Below are positions 28,491 to 40,089 of a DNA stretch of 64,000 nt, piece by piece. The stretch lies in NCBI GenBank assembly GCA_016713335.1, contig JADJPH010000009.1, forward strand, positions 117,828 to 181,827, given 5' to 3'. The notes under the pieces are model-generated. The model was not told the origin of the DNA, ran no database searches, and saw only the letters and a list, made by a program, of their open reading frames with translations. The DNA is from Candidatus Fredericiella danica (GTDB taxonomy: Bacteria; Chloroflexota; Anaerolineae; Caldilineales; Caldilineaceae). Numbering within the stretch: position 1 is the first letter of the stretch; every line of letters starts with the position of its first letter. The position numbers and the translations under genes were made by a program.

Positions 28491-30212
28491 TCACCGCACC
28501 AGGAGTAACGCAAGCAACACAAATGCCAGAACCCAGCCCACATAGCCGGCGCCTTCCACCACCCGCAGGCCATTCTCACCAATCAGCGCCAGGCGATCGA
28601 TGCTCCACATGGCGAATCGGAAGAACCATTCCAACTGCGTGAACCGGCTGACGCGATTGGGCCATTCGCGCAATTCAGGCCAGAGCCGTGGTCGCAACCA
28701 GACCAGGCCAAGCCCCAGCAGCAGTGGCAGCACCATGACCACCCACACCTGGGGCGCGGCCACCGCGGAGGGTGGGTCGCCGAGTGACGCGGGAATGGCG
28801 TTCGGAATTCCCGCTACGGTCTCGGCAAAGGCCGGCAGGATTCCTGCAATGGCCAGGGGCAGGCCCAGTGCCAGAATCGCCGCTAGCAGCCGGGCCACAT
28901 AATCACGGGTCATGGTGTGGTTGGCGACAAACTCGGGCATCGACCAACTACGCAGCAAGGCCGCCACTTGCACCGAGCCGGCCAGCACATAGACGACAAA
29001 GACCGGCCAGAAAAGCGGGCCGTTGGTGATGAGTTTTGCGACTGCGGGCATCGACAGAAAGCCCGGGGTGAAGACTACGCCGGCCAGGGCCAGTGCGCCG
29101 ATGCTGACCGGCAACTGCCAACCCCAGGCTCGCCATGCCTGATCGCCCACGAGCCAAAGTCCACCGCCCAGGGCAAAGGCGGTCACGGCCCAGAGCATGC
29201 CCGCCGGCCCTGGATTGTCGGCCAGGGCGCCGACCAGGACGGCGAGACCGGCGGAGCCGATCAGCACGAAAGTCACGTGATGCAACTGGTCTTCTGCAGT
29301 CCATGCCGCAATGGCTGCCAACAGCAGCATCAAGGTGAGTAGACCCAGCACCCAGGGCGTTTGCATCAGCGCTGCCGCGCCCAACTTGAAGGTCCAGCCG
29401 AAAAGCCACAGGCCACCGAGCACAGGCACCATCTGATCGAGCAGGCGCTCAGACATGTTCAGTTGTGAACGCGCACGGGGCAGCAGCCAGAGGTGGAACG
29501 GGTAGATGCCGGCGCGAATCGCGGCCGCTGCCAACATCAAGATCAGCGTCTCGACCGGCGCCGTGCCGCGGGCTAATTCCAGCGCGGGGCCGGTGGCGCC
29601 GGCTGGCAACAGCCCAATCAGCAACAACACGGCGCCAATAAGGCTCAAGACGCGTGTTTCGTTGTTGCGCAGGCGCTTGCCCAGTTCAACATCCCCTTCG
29701 CCTGTGGGTTCGGCGGCGGCGCGCAACAGGATGGCGAGATCCAGAAAGACCCAGGTCAAGAGCACGGTCAGCAGATTGCCGCTGTTGACGAACAGGATGC
29801 TGGCGGCCAGCACCGTCAGGTTGGCGGCCAGCAGGGCAGGCAGATGTGAAGCGCGCCCGGGGGCGGGGGCCGGGCTACGGTCCAGCAGAATGCCCAGGCT
29901 ACCGAGCAGCAGAATCAGCCCGGCGACGTAGTAGTTCCAGCCATCGGCGATCCAGAGCAGGTTGGTGGGATTTTGCAGCAGCGGCCGCCACGGTTGGCTG
30001 AAGGTAGGGATGACGTTCTGAAATTGTAGCGACAGAAAGATCACTGTGGCGAAGCCGGCAAACGCCAGCGCGATCGCCGTGAGTGCGCCCGGCCGGCGGA
30101 GCCAGCGGCCCGCCAGCAGTTCGACCAGTGCGCCGGCCAGCAGCACCAGCACCGGCCCGATAGGTGAGAAAAGAACCCCAAAGAATCCAGTCACAAGGGG
30201 GGATTGTAGCAT
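28491..30212 (-). CDS. Proton-conducting membrane subunit, NuoL/NuoM-like
   Basis: A 573-residue membrane protein with about 14-16 helices. AAIRAGIYPFHLWLLPRARS is the family's signature helix ahead of the proton channel, with the lysine/histidine helices of antiporter-like subunits around it. There are no NuoA-I, nickel-hydrogenase or Mrp small-subunit genes nearby, so the electron-transfer partner of this module is not in the window. First gene of a tight five-gene run ending in the mevalonate genes. The upstream leader carries short GAGATTGGA repeats at 30232-30263. Confidence 0.75.
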   Translation of the reverse strand: MLQSPLVTGFFGVLFSPIGPVLVLLAGALVELLAGRWLRRPGALTAIALAFAGFATVIFLSLQFQNVIPTFSQPWRPLLQNPTNLLWIADGWNYYVAGLILLLGSLGILLDRSPAPAPGRASHLPALLAANLTVLAASILFVNSGNLLTVLLTWVFLDLAILLRAAAEPTGEGDVELGKRLRNNETRVLSLIGAVLLLIGLLPAGATGPALELARGTAPVETLILMLAAAAIRAGIYPFHLWLLPRARSQLNMSERLLDQMVPVLGGLWLFGWTFKLGAAALMQTPWVLGLLTLMLLLAAIAAWTAEDQLHHVTFVLIGSAGLAVLVGALADNPGPAGMLWAVTAFALGGGLWLVGDQAWRAWGWQLPVSIGALALAGVVFTPGFLSMPAVAKLITNGPLFWPVFVVYVLAGSVQVAALLRSWSMPEFVANHTMTRDYVARLLAAILALGLPLAIAGILPAFAETVAGIPNAIPASLGDPPSAVAAPQVWVVMVLPLLLGLGLVWLRPRLWPELREWPNRVSRFTQLEWFFRFAMWSIDRLALIGENGLRVVEGAGYVGWVLAFVLLALLLVR

Positions 30213-30231
30213 AAGGGTGAGCGGAGGGGGA

Positions 30232-30263
30232 ATTAGAGATTGGAGACTAGAGATTGGAGATTG
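30232..30263. repeat. GAGATTGGA word repeats
   Basis: Three near-copies of AGAGATTGGAGA/T in 32 bases, in the gap between the proton-channel operon and a divergent small gene. A TATACT hexamer at 30338-30343 may be the -10 of the rightward gene. Confidence 0.55.
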
Positions 30264-30405
30264 ATCCCCTCGGTGGAGACGGGGGCGGAGGGCGGGAGAG
30301 GGCGGCGTCTGGATCGCCTGGGTGGATAGGGTCGTAGTATACTGAGTCAGATAGCCTCGGATGGGTGATTACAAACCATTGGCGGCTTCTACAAAGGACT
30401 GTGAA

Positions 30406-30776
30406 ATGTCACGAACCAAAACCTCACGCCCTGCCTTGAAATGGACGGGCGTCCTGTTTGCCTTTGCCGCCAATATGTTGCTGGTGACCGTCACGAATGG
30501 TCTTGTGCAGTCGTTGCGTCTGCCACCGAATTTGAGACGCTGGCGACGATTGTGGCGCCCATCCTGGCCGGGGTCTTGACGGCGCTTTATGTGCCCCATC
30601 GCGGCGGCATGCATGCGCTGTTGGGTGGGGCGCTCAGCTTTGTTCCCCTCTGGTGGTTCATTTTCAACGGCGTCTGGCAACTCGCCCTGTTTGCGGCTGC
30701 CTTCTGCACCTTCGGTGGCGCGGTCACAGAAGTTGTCTTGCGTTCAAGGCAAAATAGGGTGCACCTCCCCCATTGA
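30406..30776 (+). CDS. Small four-helix membrane protein (one frameshift)
   Basis: Not recognised. The first frame starts MSRTKTSRPALKWTGVLFAF and gives one helix; the second frame continues VASATEFETLATIVAPILAG and gives two or three more, ending RQNRVHLPH. Restoring one base near 30513 gives about 123 residues with three to four helices and no soluble domain. It is a single gene between the divergent proton-channel operon and an ABC exporter on the same strand. Confidence 0.55.
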
Positions 30777-30840
30777 GCAGGCGCCGCCTGTTCGTTGTAG
30801 GGATGGCGGCAGCCGCAAGGTGTGAGAAACTAAGCACCTG

Positions 30841-32829
30841 ATGAAATCGGAACGAGCAATCCGGCAGGGATTGAAAGGCAGGTCAACCCAAGCTATGCAT
30901 GGTGGGATGTGGAGCTTTATCACCTTTGACGAGAGCAAAAAAGCCGGGAAAATTGACCGGGCGCTACTGATCCGCGTCTTCTCGTATGCGAAGCCGCACT
31001 TGTTTCCAATTGCTATGCTGTTGATTGCAATTGTTTTTTCAGCGCTACTTGGATTGATCCCGCCGCTCATCTATCAGAGCCTGATCGACACAGTGCTGCC
31101 AGAGAAAAACCTGGCGGCGCTGAACCTGCTCGCACTTGGTTTGTTTCTGGTACCGCTGCTCACTGGGTTGCTTGGAGTGGTGCAACGGCACTATGGCGCA
31201 CGCGCCGGGGAAGGCGTGATCTATGATCTACGCGAGGAGATGTATGGGCATCTCCAACAGATGTCCATGCGTTTCTTCACCAATACCAAGTCAGGTGAGA
31301 TTATCTCGCGCTTCAACAGCGACGTGGTCGGCGCCCAGAGCGCCATCACGGGGACAATTCCGGATATTGTGACCAACGTTGTGACGTTGGTCTCCACTTT
31401 GGCCGTCATGATTGTCATTGAGTGGCGGCTTGCCTTGCTTGCGGTGATCGTCCTCCCCCTCTTTATCCTGCCCGCGCGGCGGGTGGGGCGCACGTTACGC
31501 GGCATCCGCCGTGAGGCGATGGATCTCCAGGCGGACATGAGCAATCAGGTGTCGGAGACGCTGTCGGTCAACGGCGCCCTCCTGGTTAAGACCTTTGGCC
31601 GCCAGCCGCGCGAGTTGACGCGTTACCTGGAGATCGCGGGCAAGGTGCGTGACATTGGTATCAAACGCGCCCAGGTGGGGCAGTTGTTCTTTATGGCGCT
31701 TGGATTGGCCAGCGCAATCGGCACCGCGCTGATCTACTGGAGCGGCGGTTACCTCGTGATCATCGGCGCCATGAGCGCGGGGACGATCGTGGCCTTCGCC
31801 GCGTACCTGACCCGTCTCTATGGTCCCATCAGTTCACTCTCCAATGTGCACATCGAGTTCACGTCATCCCTGGTAAGTTTTGAGCGCGTCTTTGAGTATC
31901 TTGACCTACCGATCGAGATTCAGGATGCACCCGATGCGAAGAAGTTGGCGCAGGTGCAAGGCAAGCTCGTCTTCGACCATGTCGACTTTCAGTATGCAGA
32001 CAACAGGCAGCCGGTTGCGGAGACACTCACAGATCCTGAATTGAAGATGTTGCCTCCCACAAACGGTGCGCAGGCTAACGGCGTCGACGTCGTGGTGGGC
32101 GCGCTCGGTGGGGTCACCCGCACCCATGCCCTGAACGACGTCAGCTTCGTGATCGAACCGGGCCAACTGGTGGCGCTGGTGGGACCAAGTGGCGCGGGCA
32201 AGACGACCATCACGTACTTATTGCCGCGGCTTTACGACCCAACCGGCGGCAGCATCGCCATCGATGGGCATGACTTGCGCAGCGTGACGCAACAGTCGCT
32301 TGCCCTGCAGATCGGCATGGTCACGCAAGAAACGTATCTTTTCCATGACACGATTCGGGCGAATCTGCTCTATGCGCGGCCTGATGCCACGGATGCAGAC
32401 CTGGATGCGGCCTGCCGTGCGGCCAACATTTACTCGATGATTGCCGGGTTGCCCAATGGGTATGACACTGTGGTCGGTGAACGCGGTTACCGGTTGAGCG
32501 GTGGTGAGAAGCAACGCCTGGCAATCGCCCGCGTGATCTTGAAAGACCCGCGGATCCTCGTGCTGGATGAGGCGACGTCGCATCTTGACTCCCAAAGCGA
32601 GGCGCTGATCCAGGCTGCATTGGAGCCGCTTTTTGAAGGGCGGACCAGTGTCGTCATTGCGCACCGGCTGTCCACCGTCCTCGCTGCAGACAACATCCTG
32701 GTGCTCGATCAGGGCAAGATCGTGGAGCAGGGCACACACGAGGCGTTGTTGGCGCGGAAGGGACTGTATGCGGAGTTGTATGAGACGCAGTTCCAGGGGC
32801 AGAGCGGTCAGGTTATTGCCTTGTCCTGA
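30841..32829 (+). CDS. ABC exporter, fused permease and ATPase (MsbA/MdlB-like half transporter)
   Basis: A 662-residue half transporter that works as a dimer. Six helices lie within residues 35-340. The ATPase part has Walker A GPSGAGKTT at about 448, signature LSGGEKQR at about 552 and Walker B ILVLDEATSH. Between the first strands of the ATPase (VDFQYADNRQPVAE) and the usual LNDVSFVIEPG, there is an extra segment of about 35 residues that most relatives lack. The frame is intact. It converges with the rhodanese gene and their ends overlap by 17 bases. Confidence 0.88.
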   Translation: MKSERAIRQGLKGRSTQAMHGGMWSFITFDESKKAGKIDRALLIRVFSYAKPHLFPIAMLLIAIVFSALLGLIPPLIYQSLIDTVLPEKNLAALNLLALGLFLVPLLTGLLGVVQRHYGARAGEGVIYDLREEMYGHLQQMSMRFFTNTKSGEIISRFNSDVVGAQSAITGTIPDIVTNVVTLVSTLAVMIVIEWRLALLAVIVLPLFILPARRVGRTLRGIRREAMDLQADMSNQVSETLSVNGALLVKTFGRQPRELTRYLEIAGKVRDIGIKRAQVGQLFFMALGLASAIGTALIYWSGGYLVIIGAMSAGTIVAFAAYLTRLYGPISSLSNVHIEFTSSLVSFERVFEYLDLPIEIQDAPDAKKLAQVQGKLVFDHVDFQYADNRQPVAETLTDPELKMLPPTNGAQANGVDVVVGALGGVTRTHALNDVSFVIEPGQLVALVGPSGAGKTTITYLLPRLYDPTGGSIAIDGHDLRSVTQQSLALQIGMVTQETYLFHDTIRANLLYARPDATDADLDAACRAANIYSMIAGLPNGYDTVVGERGYRLSGGEKQRLAIARVILKDPRILVLDEATSHLDSQSEALIQAALEPLFEGRTSVVIAHRLSTVLAADNILVLDQGKIVEQGTHEALLARKGLYAELYETQFQGQSGQVIALS

Positions 32830-33235
32830 CGACCACCTCTCCTCCCTGCTGGTGCCACCGGGTGATGCCGCCGGTGAGATTCTGGGCATCAAATCCTTGC
32901 TCGATCAGGTAGTGAGTCACGCCGAAAGAGCGGCTGCCATGTGCACACATGACCACGATGGTGCGATCACGCGGCAGTTCGTCCAGGCGCACCGGCAATG
33001 ATCCCATGGGGATGTGTTGGGATTCCGCCATGTGGACCTGTGACCATTCATACTGCTCACGTACATCGAGCACCAGGGGTGGCCTGGAACTTTCGAGCGC
33101 CGTGCGGAGTTCCGATGGCGTGATCTCTGGGACTTTGATTTCGTCCGGATCAGGTTCGGGCTCAGGTGGTGGCGCCGGCTTTCGAGGTGTATCCGCCGTC
33201 GAAAACAAACTCATCCTGCGGTCGAGGAATCCCAT
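32813..33235 (-). CDS. Rhodanese-domain sulfurtransferase
   Basis: A single rhodanese domain, 140 residues. The active-site loop is VVMCAHGSRS, with the catalytic Cys at about residue 100 and six residues in the loop. LVLDVREQYEWSQVHMAESQHIPMG is the typical first half. A Pro/Glu/Asp-rich spacer of 20 residues separates a short basic N-terminus from the domain. The start at ATG 33235 is chosen because GGAG lies upstream and the domain begins soon after; a longer frame extends to 33376. It faces away from ftsH. Confidence 0.85.
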   Translation of the reverse strand: MGFLDRRMSLFSTADTPRKPAPPPEPEPDPDEIKVPEITPSELRTALESSRPPLVLDVREQYEWSQVHMAESQHIPMGSLPVRLDELPRDRTIVVMCAHGSRSFGVTHYLIEQGFDAQNLTGGITRWHQQGGEVVVRTRQ

Positions 33236-33376
33236 ATTCGGCGCTCCATGTTGAACAATGTTGAACAGAAAGACAGACAACCACCTGCCAGGCAAATGTA
33301 CCTTATCTCGTGATTGCGGCGCTGTAGGAGAGCTTCCTGCTCGAAGTTTGTCCGGGCGCATCGTATCCGTCATCAC

Positions 33377-33405
33377 TAGCCAAGCGCGCTGGCGTCTGTT
33401 ATACT
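33377..33405 (+). promoter_or_regulatory. Probable promoter of ftsH
   Basis: TATACT at 33400-33405 lies 32 bases before the ftsH start, which has GTAGGAGA as ribosome binding site. The -35 position at 33377 reads TAGCCA, a poor match, so this call rests on the -10. Confidence 0.35.
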
Positions 33406-33437
33406 GCCCATACGAATCGACTTTGTAGGAGAACTGA

Positions 33438-35260
<1,823 letters not shown>

Positions 35261-35278
35261 AATTAGGTTTGTTTGGCG

Positions 35279-35312
35279 CGCCGGCAGCATTTGCTGCCGG
35301 CGTTTTGATTTT
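35279..35312 (+). terminator. Rho-independent terminator of ftsH
   Basis: CGCCGGCAGCA pairs with TGCTGCCGGCG, followed by TTTTGATTTTT, 18 bases after the ftsH stop. Confidence 0.88.
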
Positions 35313-35397
35313 TCTGGCGGCGTAGAATTGGGAACGATTGCGCAGTATAATGAGGAGGCATACTCCTAAGCCGCAACCGATTTACGGGAGGCAAATC

Positions 35398-35991
35398 ATG
35401 GACCAGCGCATCATCGAGGGACCGTCGGAAAGCGCTACGATTGTGCTCGATGACCACGATCGGCAGATGTTGCTGCGCCTGGCGCGGCGGACGTTGATGG
35501 ACTTTATCTCGATGCGGCGGAAGCCGCCGTTGCCCCCATTAACCCCGGCGTTGCAGGAGCCGCGGGCGGTTTTTGTCACGCTCTGGCGGCGTGACAGCGG
35601 GGAACTGCGCGGGTGCCGCGGCGAGATTGTGGCGCATGATCCGCTCGCCCAGGCGGTGGTTGAGATGGCGATCGCAGCCGCAACGGATGATCCGCGGTTT
35701 CTGCCGGTGACTGTAGATGAGATTCCACTGCTCTCGATTGAGATCAGCGTGTTGACGCCGCTCTATCCAATCGCAGCGAGTGATGTCGTGATTGGTAAGC
35801 ATGGGGTGTTGGTCTCGCGCGGCGCCCGTCGCGGGCTTTTGCTGCCGCAGGTGGCGACTGAACACGGGATGGATCGCGAGGAATTTCTAGACGCAGTGTG
35901 CCAGAAGGCGGGCTTGCCGGCGCATGCATGGCGCGCACCGGATACCAGGCTGTCGGCATTTGAGACGACCGTGTTTGAAGAGAATCCTTAA
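35398..35991 (+). CDS. AMMECR1-family protein (AmmeMemoRadiSam system protein A)
   Basis: A 197-residue protein of the AMMECR1 family, whose hallmark LRGCRG appears as GELRGCRGEI. PRAVFVTLWRRDSG and HGVLVSRGARRGLLLPQVA are the other conserved blocks. In many genomes it occurs with a Memo-like and a radical SAM protein, but neither is adjacent here. Its biochemical role is not established. GGGAGG six bases upstream fixes the start. A TATAAT at 35346-35351 may be its -10. Confidence 0.85.
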   Translation: MDQRIIEGPSESATIVLDDHDRQMLLRLARRTLMDFISMRRKPPLPPLTPALQEPRAVFVTLWRRDSGELRGCRGEIVAHDPLAQAVVEMAIAAATDDPRFLPVTVDEIPLLSIEISVLTPLYPIAASDVVIGKHGVLVSRGARRGLLLPQVATEHGMDREEFLDAVCQKAGLPAHAWRAPDTRLSAFETTVFEENP

Positions 35992-35995
35992 GCAC

Positions 35996-36285
35996 AAAGC
36001 TCCCGCAGGGACGCAGAGAAATTTCCCGCCAAGACGCCAAGCCGCAAGGAGGAGAGAGAGAAGCTCCCGCAGGGACGCAGAGGAATTTCCCGCCAAGCTG
36101 CCAAGCCGCCAAGGAGAAGAGAGAGAAGCTCCCGCAGGGACGCAGAGGAATTTCCCGCCAAGCCGCCAAGCCGCTAAGGAAGACGAGGAGAGGCTCCTTC
36201 TCCTCCGTCTTTGCGTCTCTGCGGGAGGCATTCTCCCCTGTGTTTCTTAGCGTCTTTGCGTCTCTGCGGGAGGCATTCTCCTGCT
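35996..36285. repeat. Three 64/65-base tandem repeats plus two inverted partial copies
   Basis: AGCTCCCGCAGGGACGCAGA starts three units at 35998, 36062 and 36127, each continuing with AATTTCCCGCCAAG and gene-free CCAAGCCGC. Two copies of CTTTGCGTCTCTGCGGGAGG (from 36208 and 36253, period 45) then follow in the opposite sense. The whole stretch can fold on itself. It fills the gap between AMMECR1 and GH127 genes, which converge. Related units occur at 11393-11565. Confidence 0.8.
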
Positions 36286-38164
36286 ACATCGCCAGCGGGA
36301 AAGCGGCGACGCGGAGATTGGTGCACGCGTACGGGATCAGTTCGATCGTTTCCACCGGCTCTTCGCTGGCATGTGGGCCTCCGTCGATTGGCCCGGCCGA
36401 GTTGTCAACCAGCCCCCACTGCGGGAGGCGGCGCGCTTTGGCTTTGATGCGGACCGGAGCGTCATCCGGCGCAAAGGGCATCGCCCCCACACCGTGTTGC
36501 GCCACCTCCAGACTCTGCGCAGGCGCAGCCGGATCGAGCACCAGCCCATAGTTCCAGGGGGACAAGGGATAGACCTCCCAGTCGGCATGCGGCAGTTCTC
36601 CTGCCACCTGGCGCCACTCTTCGCCCATGTGCAGACCAAAGAGCAACGGACCACGATAGATGGACACCAGCCCGTCGTGGCCCCGCACTGCGCGGAGCGT
36701 TTGCGGTAGGTGCAATGACACCCAGGTCTCGTCACGCCATTCACGCTCAATGCGATAGAACTCACCGGTGTTCACAGTGACCGGCTCTTGCTGGCCCACC
36801 TCGACGGTGGCGCCTTCGGCCCAGGCGGGGATGCGCAGCAGCAGCGGGAATTGCACGGGGTGATCGACGGCAATGCGTAACGTGATGCGACCGTCAAATG
36901 GGTATTCGGTTTCCTCCAGCAGCCGGACGGCGACGCCATCCCCCACGCGCGTCTTGACTTCACACGGGCCATATGCTGTGAGCGCCAGGCCCCCGTCCGG
37001 CGTGGCCATGACGAGGTGCTTGACCAACTTGGGCCAGCCCTGGTGCATGTTGGCCGTACAGCACCCGAAGTGCGGCTCCAGGCCGTAGATATTTGAGTCT
37101 GCGGTGTTGTCCGTCCACGGCCGGTGGGCGATCGTGCAGAGCACCTGGTTGACCTGCTGGTCGTACTGGTGCGCCCACATGTCAGGGGAGAAGGTGGCGG
37201 GCCACGCGTTGTAGGCGACCTGCTCCAGCACATCACCGAGGTAGGGATCGCCCAGGATGCGGATCATCTCTTCCAGCGAATACATGTATTCTGCGACTGC
37301 GCACAATTCCGTGCCGGCGGTGGGCGATGTGCCGTGCAAGTGCTCATCGCCGCTCCAGATGCCGTTGGGCTGGCCGTGATGTTTCATCAAGTTATCGATG
37401 GCAAGCCGCGACGCTGCACGATGCCAAGGATCCCCGGTTTGCAGCCAGAAGACGGCGGGCGTCTTGATCCCCTGGGCATTGTTAACCACATGGGTGGCCA
37501 TATTATTCCGGTGATGACCGATCAGGAGTTCACCCACCGCGTACTTGGCTTGCAGCGTCGCCCAGTCTGTGGTGCCGGCCTTGATCTTTTCCGCCAGTTC
37601 GAGCAGGAAGGTGTCGCCCGTGAAGTTGTAGAGCCAGTGGATGGCTAATAGGTTGTCGGCGGCGCGTGCGGCGCCCCAGTTCTCCAATTTGCGGGCGGCG
37701 AGCATCAGGTTCTGATAGCGGAAGTAATTTGTCATCAGGTCCAGCACACGGGGATCGGCGCTGGCTTCGTAGTAGCTCATCAGGACCTTGAGCGCCACCA
37801 TGCGGGGCCACCAGTCCGTGTTGACCGGGCCAAACCACCCGTTTGCTTTGGCGCTGTTTAGCATCCACGCCACATATTCGAGGCCCTTGGCGATCAAGCG
37901 CTGATCGTCCAAGATGTAGCCCAGCGGCACCAGGCCGTCGCAGTAATACGGCGCCCGCTCCCAGTCGTCGCCCGGTCCGCCCAGCCAGCCGGATTGCCGG
38001 CTTACGTAGGTCCAGAATTCGTCCAGATGACCTGTGAGGCCGTTCGCCTGGATGCGCAGTTGGTCAAGCAGCCAGCCGCGCGGCCGGATTGCGCCGACGG
38101 GCAGGGCGAGGAACGCTGTAGGCTGCAGAGGTTGGCGGTTGGGTGGCAGTGGTTGCGCGAACAT
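36284..38164 (-). CDS. GH127-family glycosidase (beta-L-arabinofuranosidase-like, DUF1680)
   Basis: Removes L-arabinofuranose from plant-type glycans; cytoplasmic, as no signal is present. The (alpha/alpha)6-barrel core has HHRNNMATHVVNNAQG, GTELCAVAEYMYSLEEM and GCCTANMHQGWPKL. By analogy with the Bifidobacterium enzyme HypBA1, the zinc ligands would be Glu286, Cys288, Cys368 and Cys369. At 626 residues the length is normal and the frame intact. The start at ATG 38164 follows the permease gene by 35 bases; an upstream extension is not supported. It is the last gene of the sugar importer operon led by the LacI regulator. Confidence 0.85.
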   Translation of the reverse strand: MFAQPLPPNRQPLQPTAFLALPVGAIRPRGWLLDQLRIQANGLTGHLDEFWTYVSRQSGWLGGPGDDWERAPYYCDGLVPLGYILDDQRLIAKGLEYVAWMLNSAKANGWFGPVNTDWWPRMVALKVLMSYYEASADPRVLDLMTNYFRYQNLMLAARKLENWGAARAADNLLAIHWLYNFTGDTFLLELAEKIKAGTTDWATLQAKYAVGELLIGHHRNNMATHVVNNAQGIKTPAVFWLQTGDPWHRAASRLAIDNLMKHHGQPNGIWSGDEHLHGTSPTAGTELCAVAEYMYSLEEMIRILGDPYLGDVLEQVAYNAWPATFSPDMWAHQYDQQVNQVLCTIAHRPWTDNTADSNIYGLEPHFGCCTANMHQGWPKLVKHLVMATPDGGLALTAYGPCEVKTRVGDGVAVRLLEETEYPFDGRITLRIAVDHPVQFPLLLRIPAWAEGATVEVGQQEPVTVNTGEFYRIEREWRDETWVSLHLPQTLRAVRGHDGLVSIYRGPLLFGLHMGEEWRQVAGELPHADWEVYPLSPWNYGLVLDPAAPAQSLEVAQHGVGAMPFAPDDAPVRIKAKARRLPQWGLVDNSAGPIDGGPHASEEPVETIELIPYACTNLRVAAFPLAM

Positions 38165-38199
38165 AGATGGATACCCTTTCGAGCCTGGGTTGTGGATGA

Positions 38200-39081
38200 T
38201 TAGCCCTTGACGGCGCCGCCCATTAAGCCCTGGATGTAGTAGCGCTGGAGCACCAGGAAGAGGATGATGCAGGGCAGAATCGTGACGGTGATGCCGGCCT
38301 GCACGCGCCCCAGTCGATGGCGCCATAGTAGCCGCTGCGGACGCTGGTGAGCATGATCGGCAAAGTGAACTTGCTTTCCTGCGTCATGATGATCAGGGCG
38401 GCCAAAAATTCATTCCAGGCGTTGAGGAAGGCGTAGAGGGCGACAGTAACAATACCTGGCCGTACCAGCACGAGCATGACACTGGTAAGCATTTGCAGGT
38501 CGAGCAGCCGTCAAGGAGTGCGGCCTCTTCGATCTCCCTGGGAATGGTGTCGAACGAGTTGCGCATCATGAAGACGCCAAAGGGCAACTGGAATGTGATA
38601 TAAACCAGTGCCAATCCAAGCAGCGTGTTCTGCATCTTCACGGCGCTCATCATGAGAAATAGGGGCGTCAGGATGGACTGAAACGGGATCATCAGTGCCG
38701 CCAGGATCATGATGAAGAAGACATTCTTGGCCGGAAACTGGAAGCGGGAAAAACCATAACCCGCCAGCGTGCTTAGGATAATCGTGCCAAACACCGTGAT
38801 CAACGCCGTGATAGCGCTGTTGGATACATATTGGAGGATGCCTGGTCCGTACTTGTTTAGTTTGACATAATTGTCGATTTGGAGCATCGACGGAGTAGGT
38901 ACGGCGGCGCGGCCGATGCTTCCTTAGGGGTTTGATGGAGGTCAGCGTCGACCAGAAGATCGGGAAAAGAAAAAGCAGCGCGAGCACGATGCACACGGTG
39001 TAGATCAAATTTGCCGATCTTGCGCCGCGTGCGATCGGCGGGTTGTGGGTAGTGGGTCGTGGTTGCGGTCATCCAAGTCAT
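38200..39081 (-). CDS. Sugar ABC importer permease 2, MalG/UgpE-like (at least four frameshifts)
   Basis: Second membrane subunit of the importer. Pieces in three frames join in order: MTWMTATTTHYPQPADRTRR, FDLIYTVCIVLALLFLFPIF, DNYVKLNKYGPGILQYVSNS, the coupling loop EIEEAALLDGC, VTVALYAFLNAWNEFLAALI, and a last helix ending QRYYIQGLMGGAVKG at the TAA at 38200. Breaks lie near 39005, 38885, 38500 and 38307. Joined, it is about 290 residues, the usual length. The importer probably brings in arabinose-containing oligosaccharides, judged from the following GH127 gene. Confidence 0.78.
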
Positions 39082-39126
39082 CCGGTGTCAGTGAACGAAG
39101 CTGCTTGAAAGGTGAAGCGCCGGCCA

Positions 39127-40040
<914 letters not shown>

Positions 40041-40057
40041 GGTGCTTTCCGTCTTTG

Positions 40058-40089
40058 ACCGGTCAGCAAGTTCGCACCTGCTGACCGGT
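40058..40089 (-). promoter_or_regulatory. Intergenic hairpin between binding-protein and permease genes
   Basis: ACCGGTCAGCA and TGCTGACCGGT form a perfect 11-base-pair stem with a 10-base loop and no T run. Hairpins at this place in sugar ABC operons commonly stabilise the binding-protein part of the message. It implies the binding protein should end before 40089, although no stop is visible there. Confidence 0.5.

Noticed and set aside
35996..36285. CRISPR array
   Set aside because: Units are contiguous 64/65-base copies with no distinct spacers, and some are inverted.
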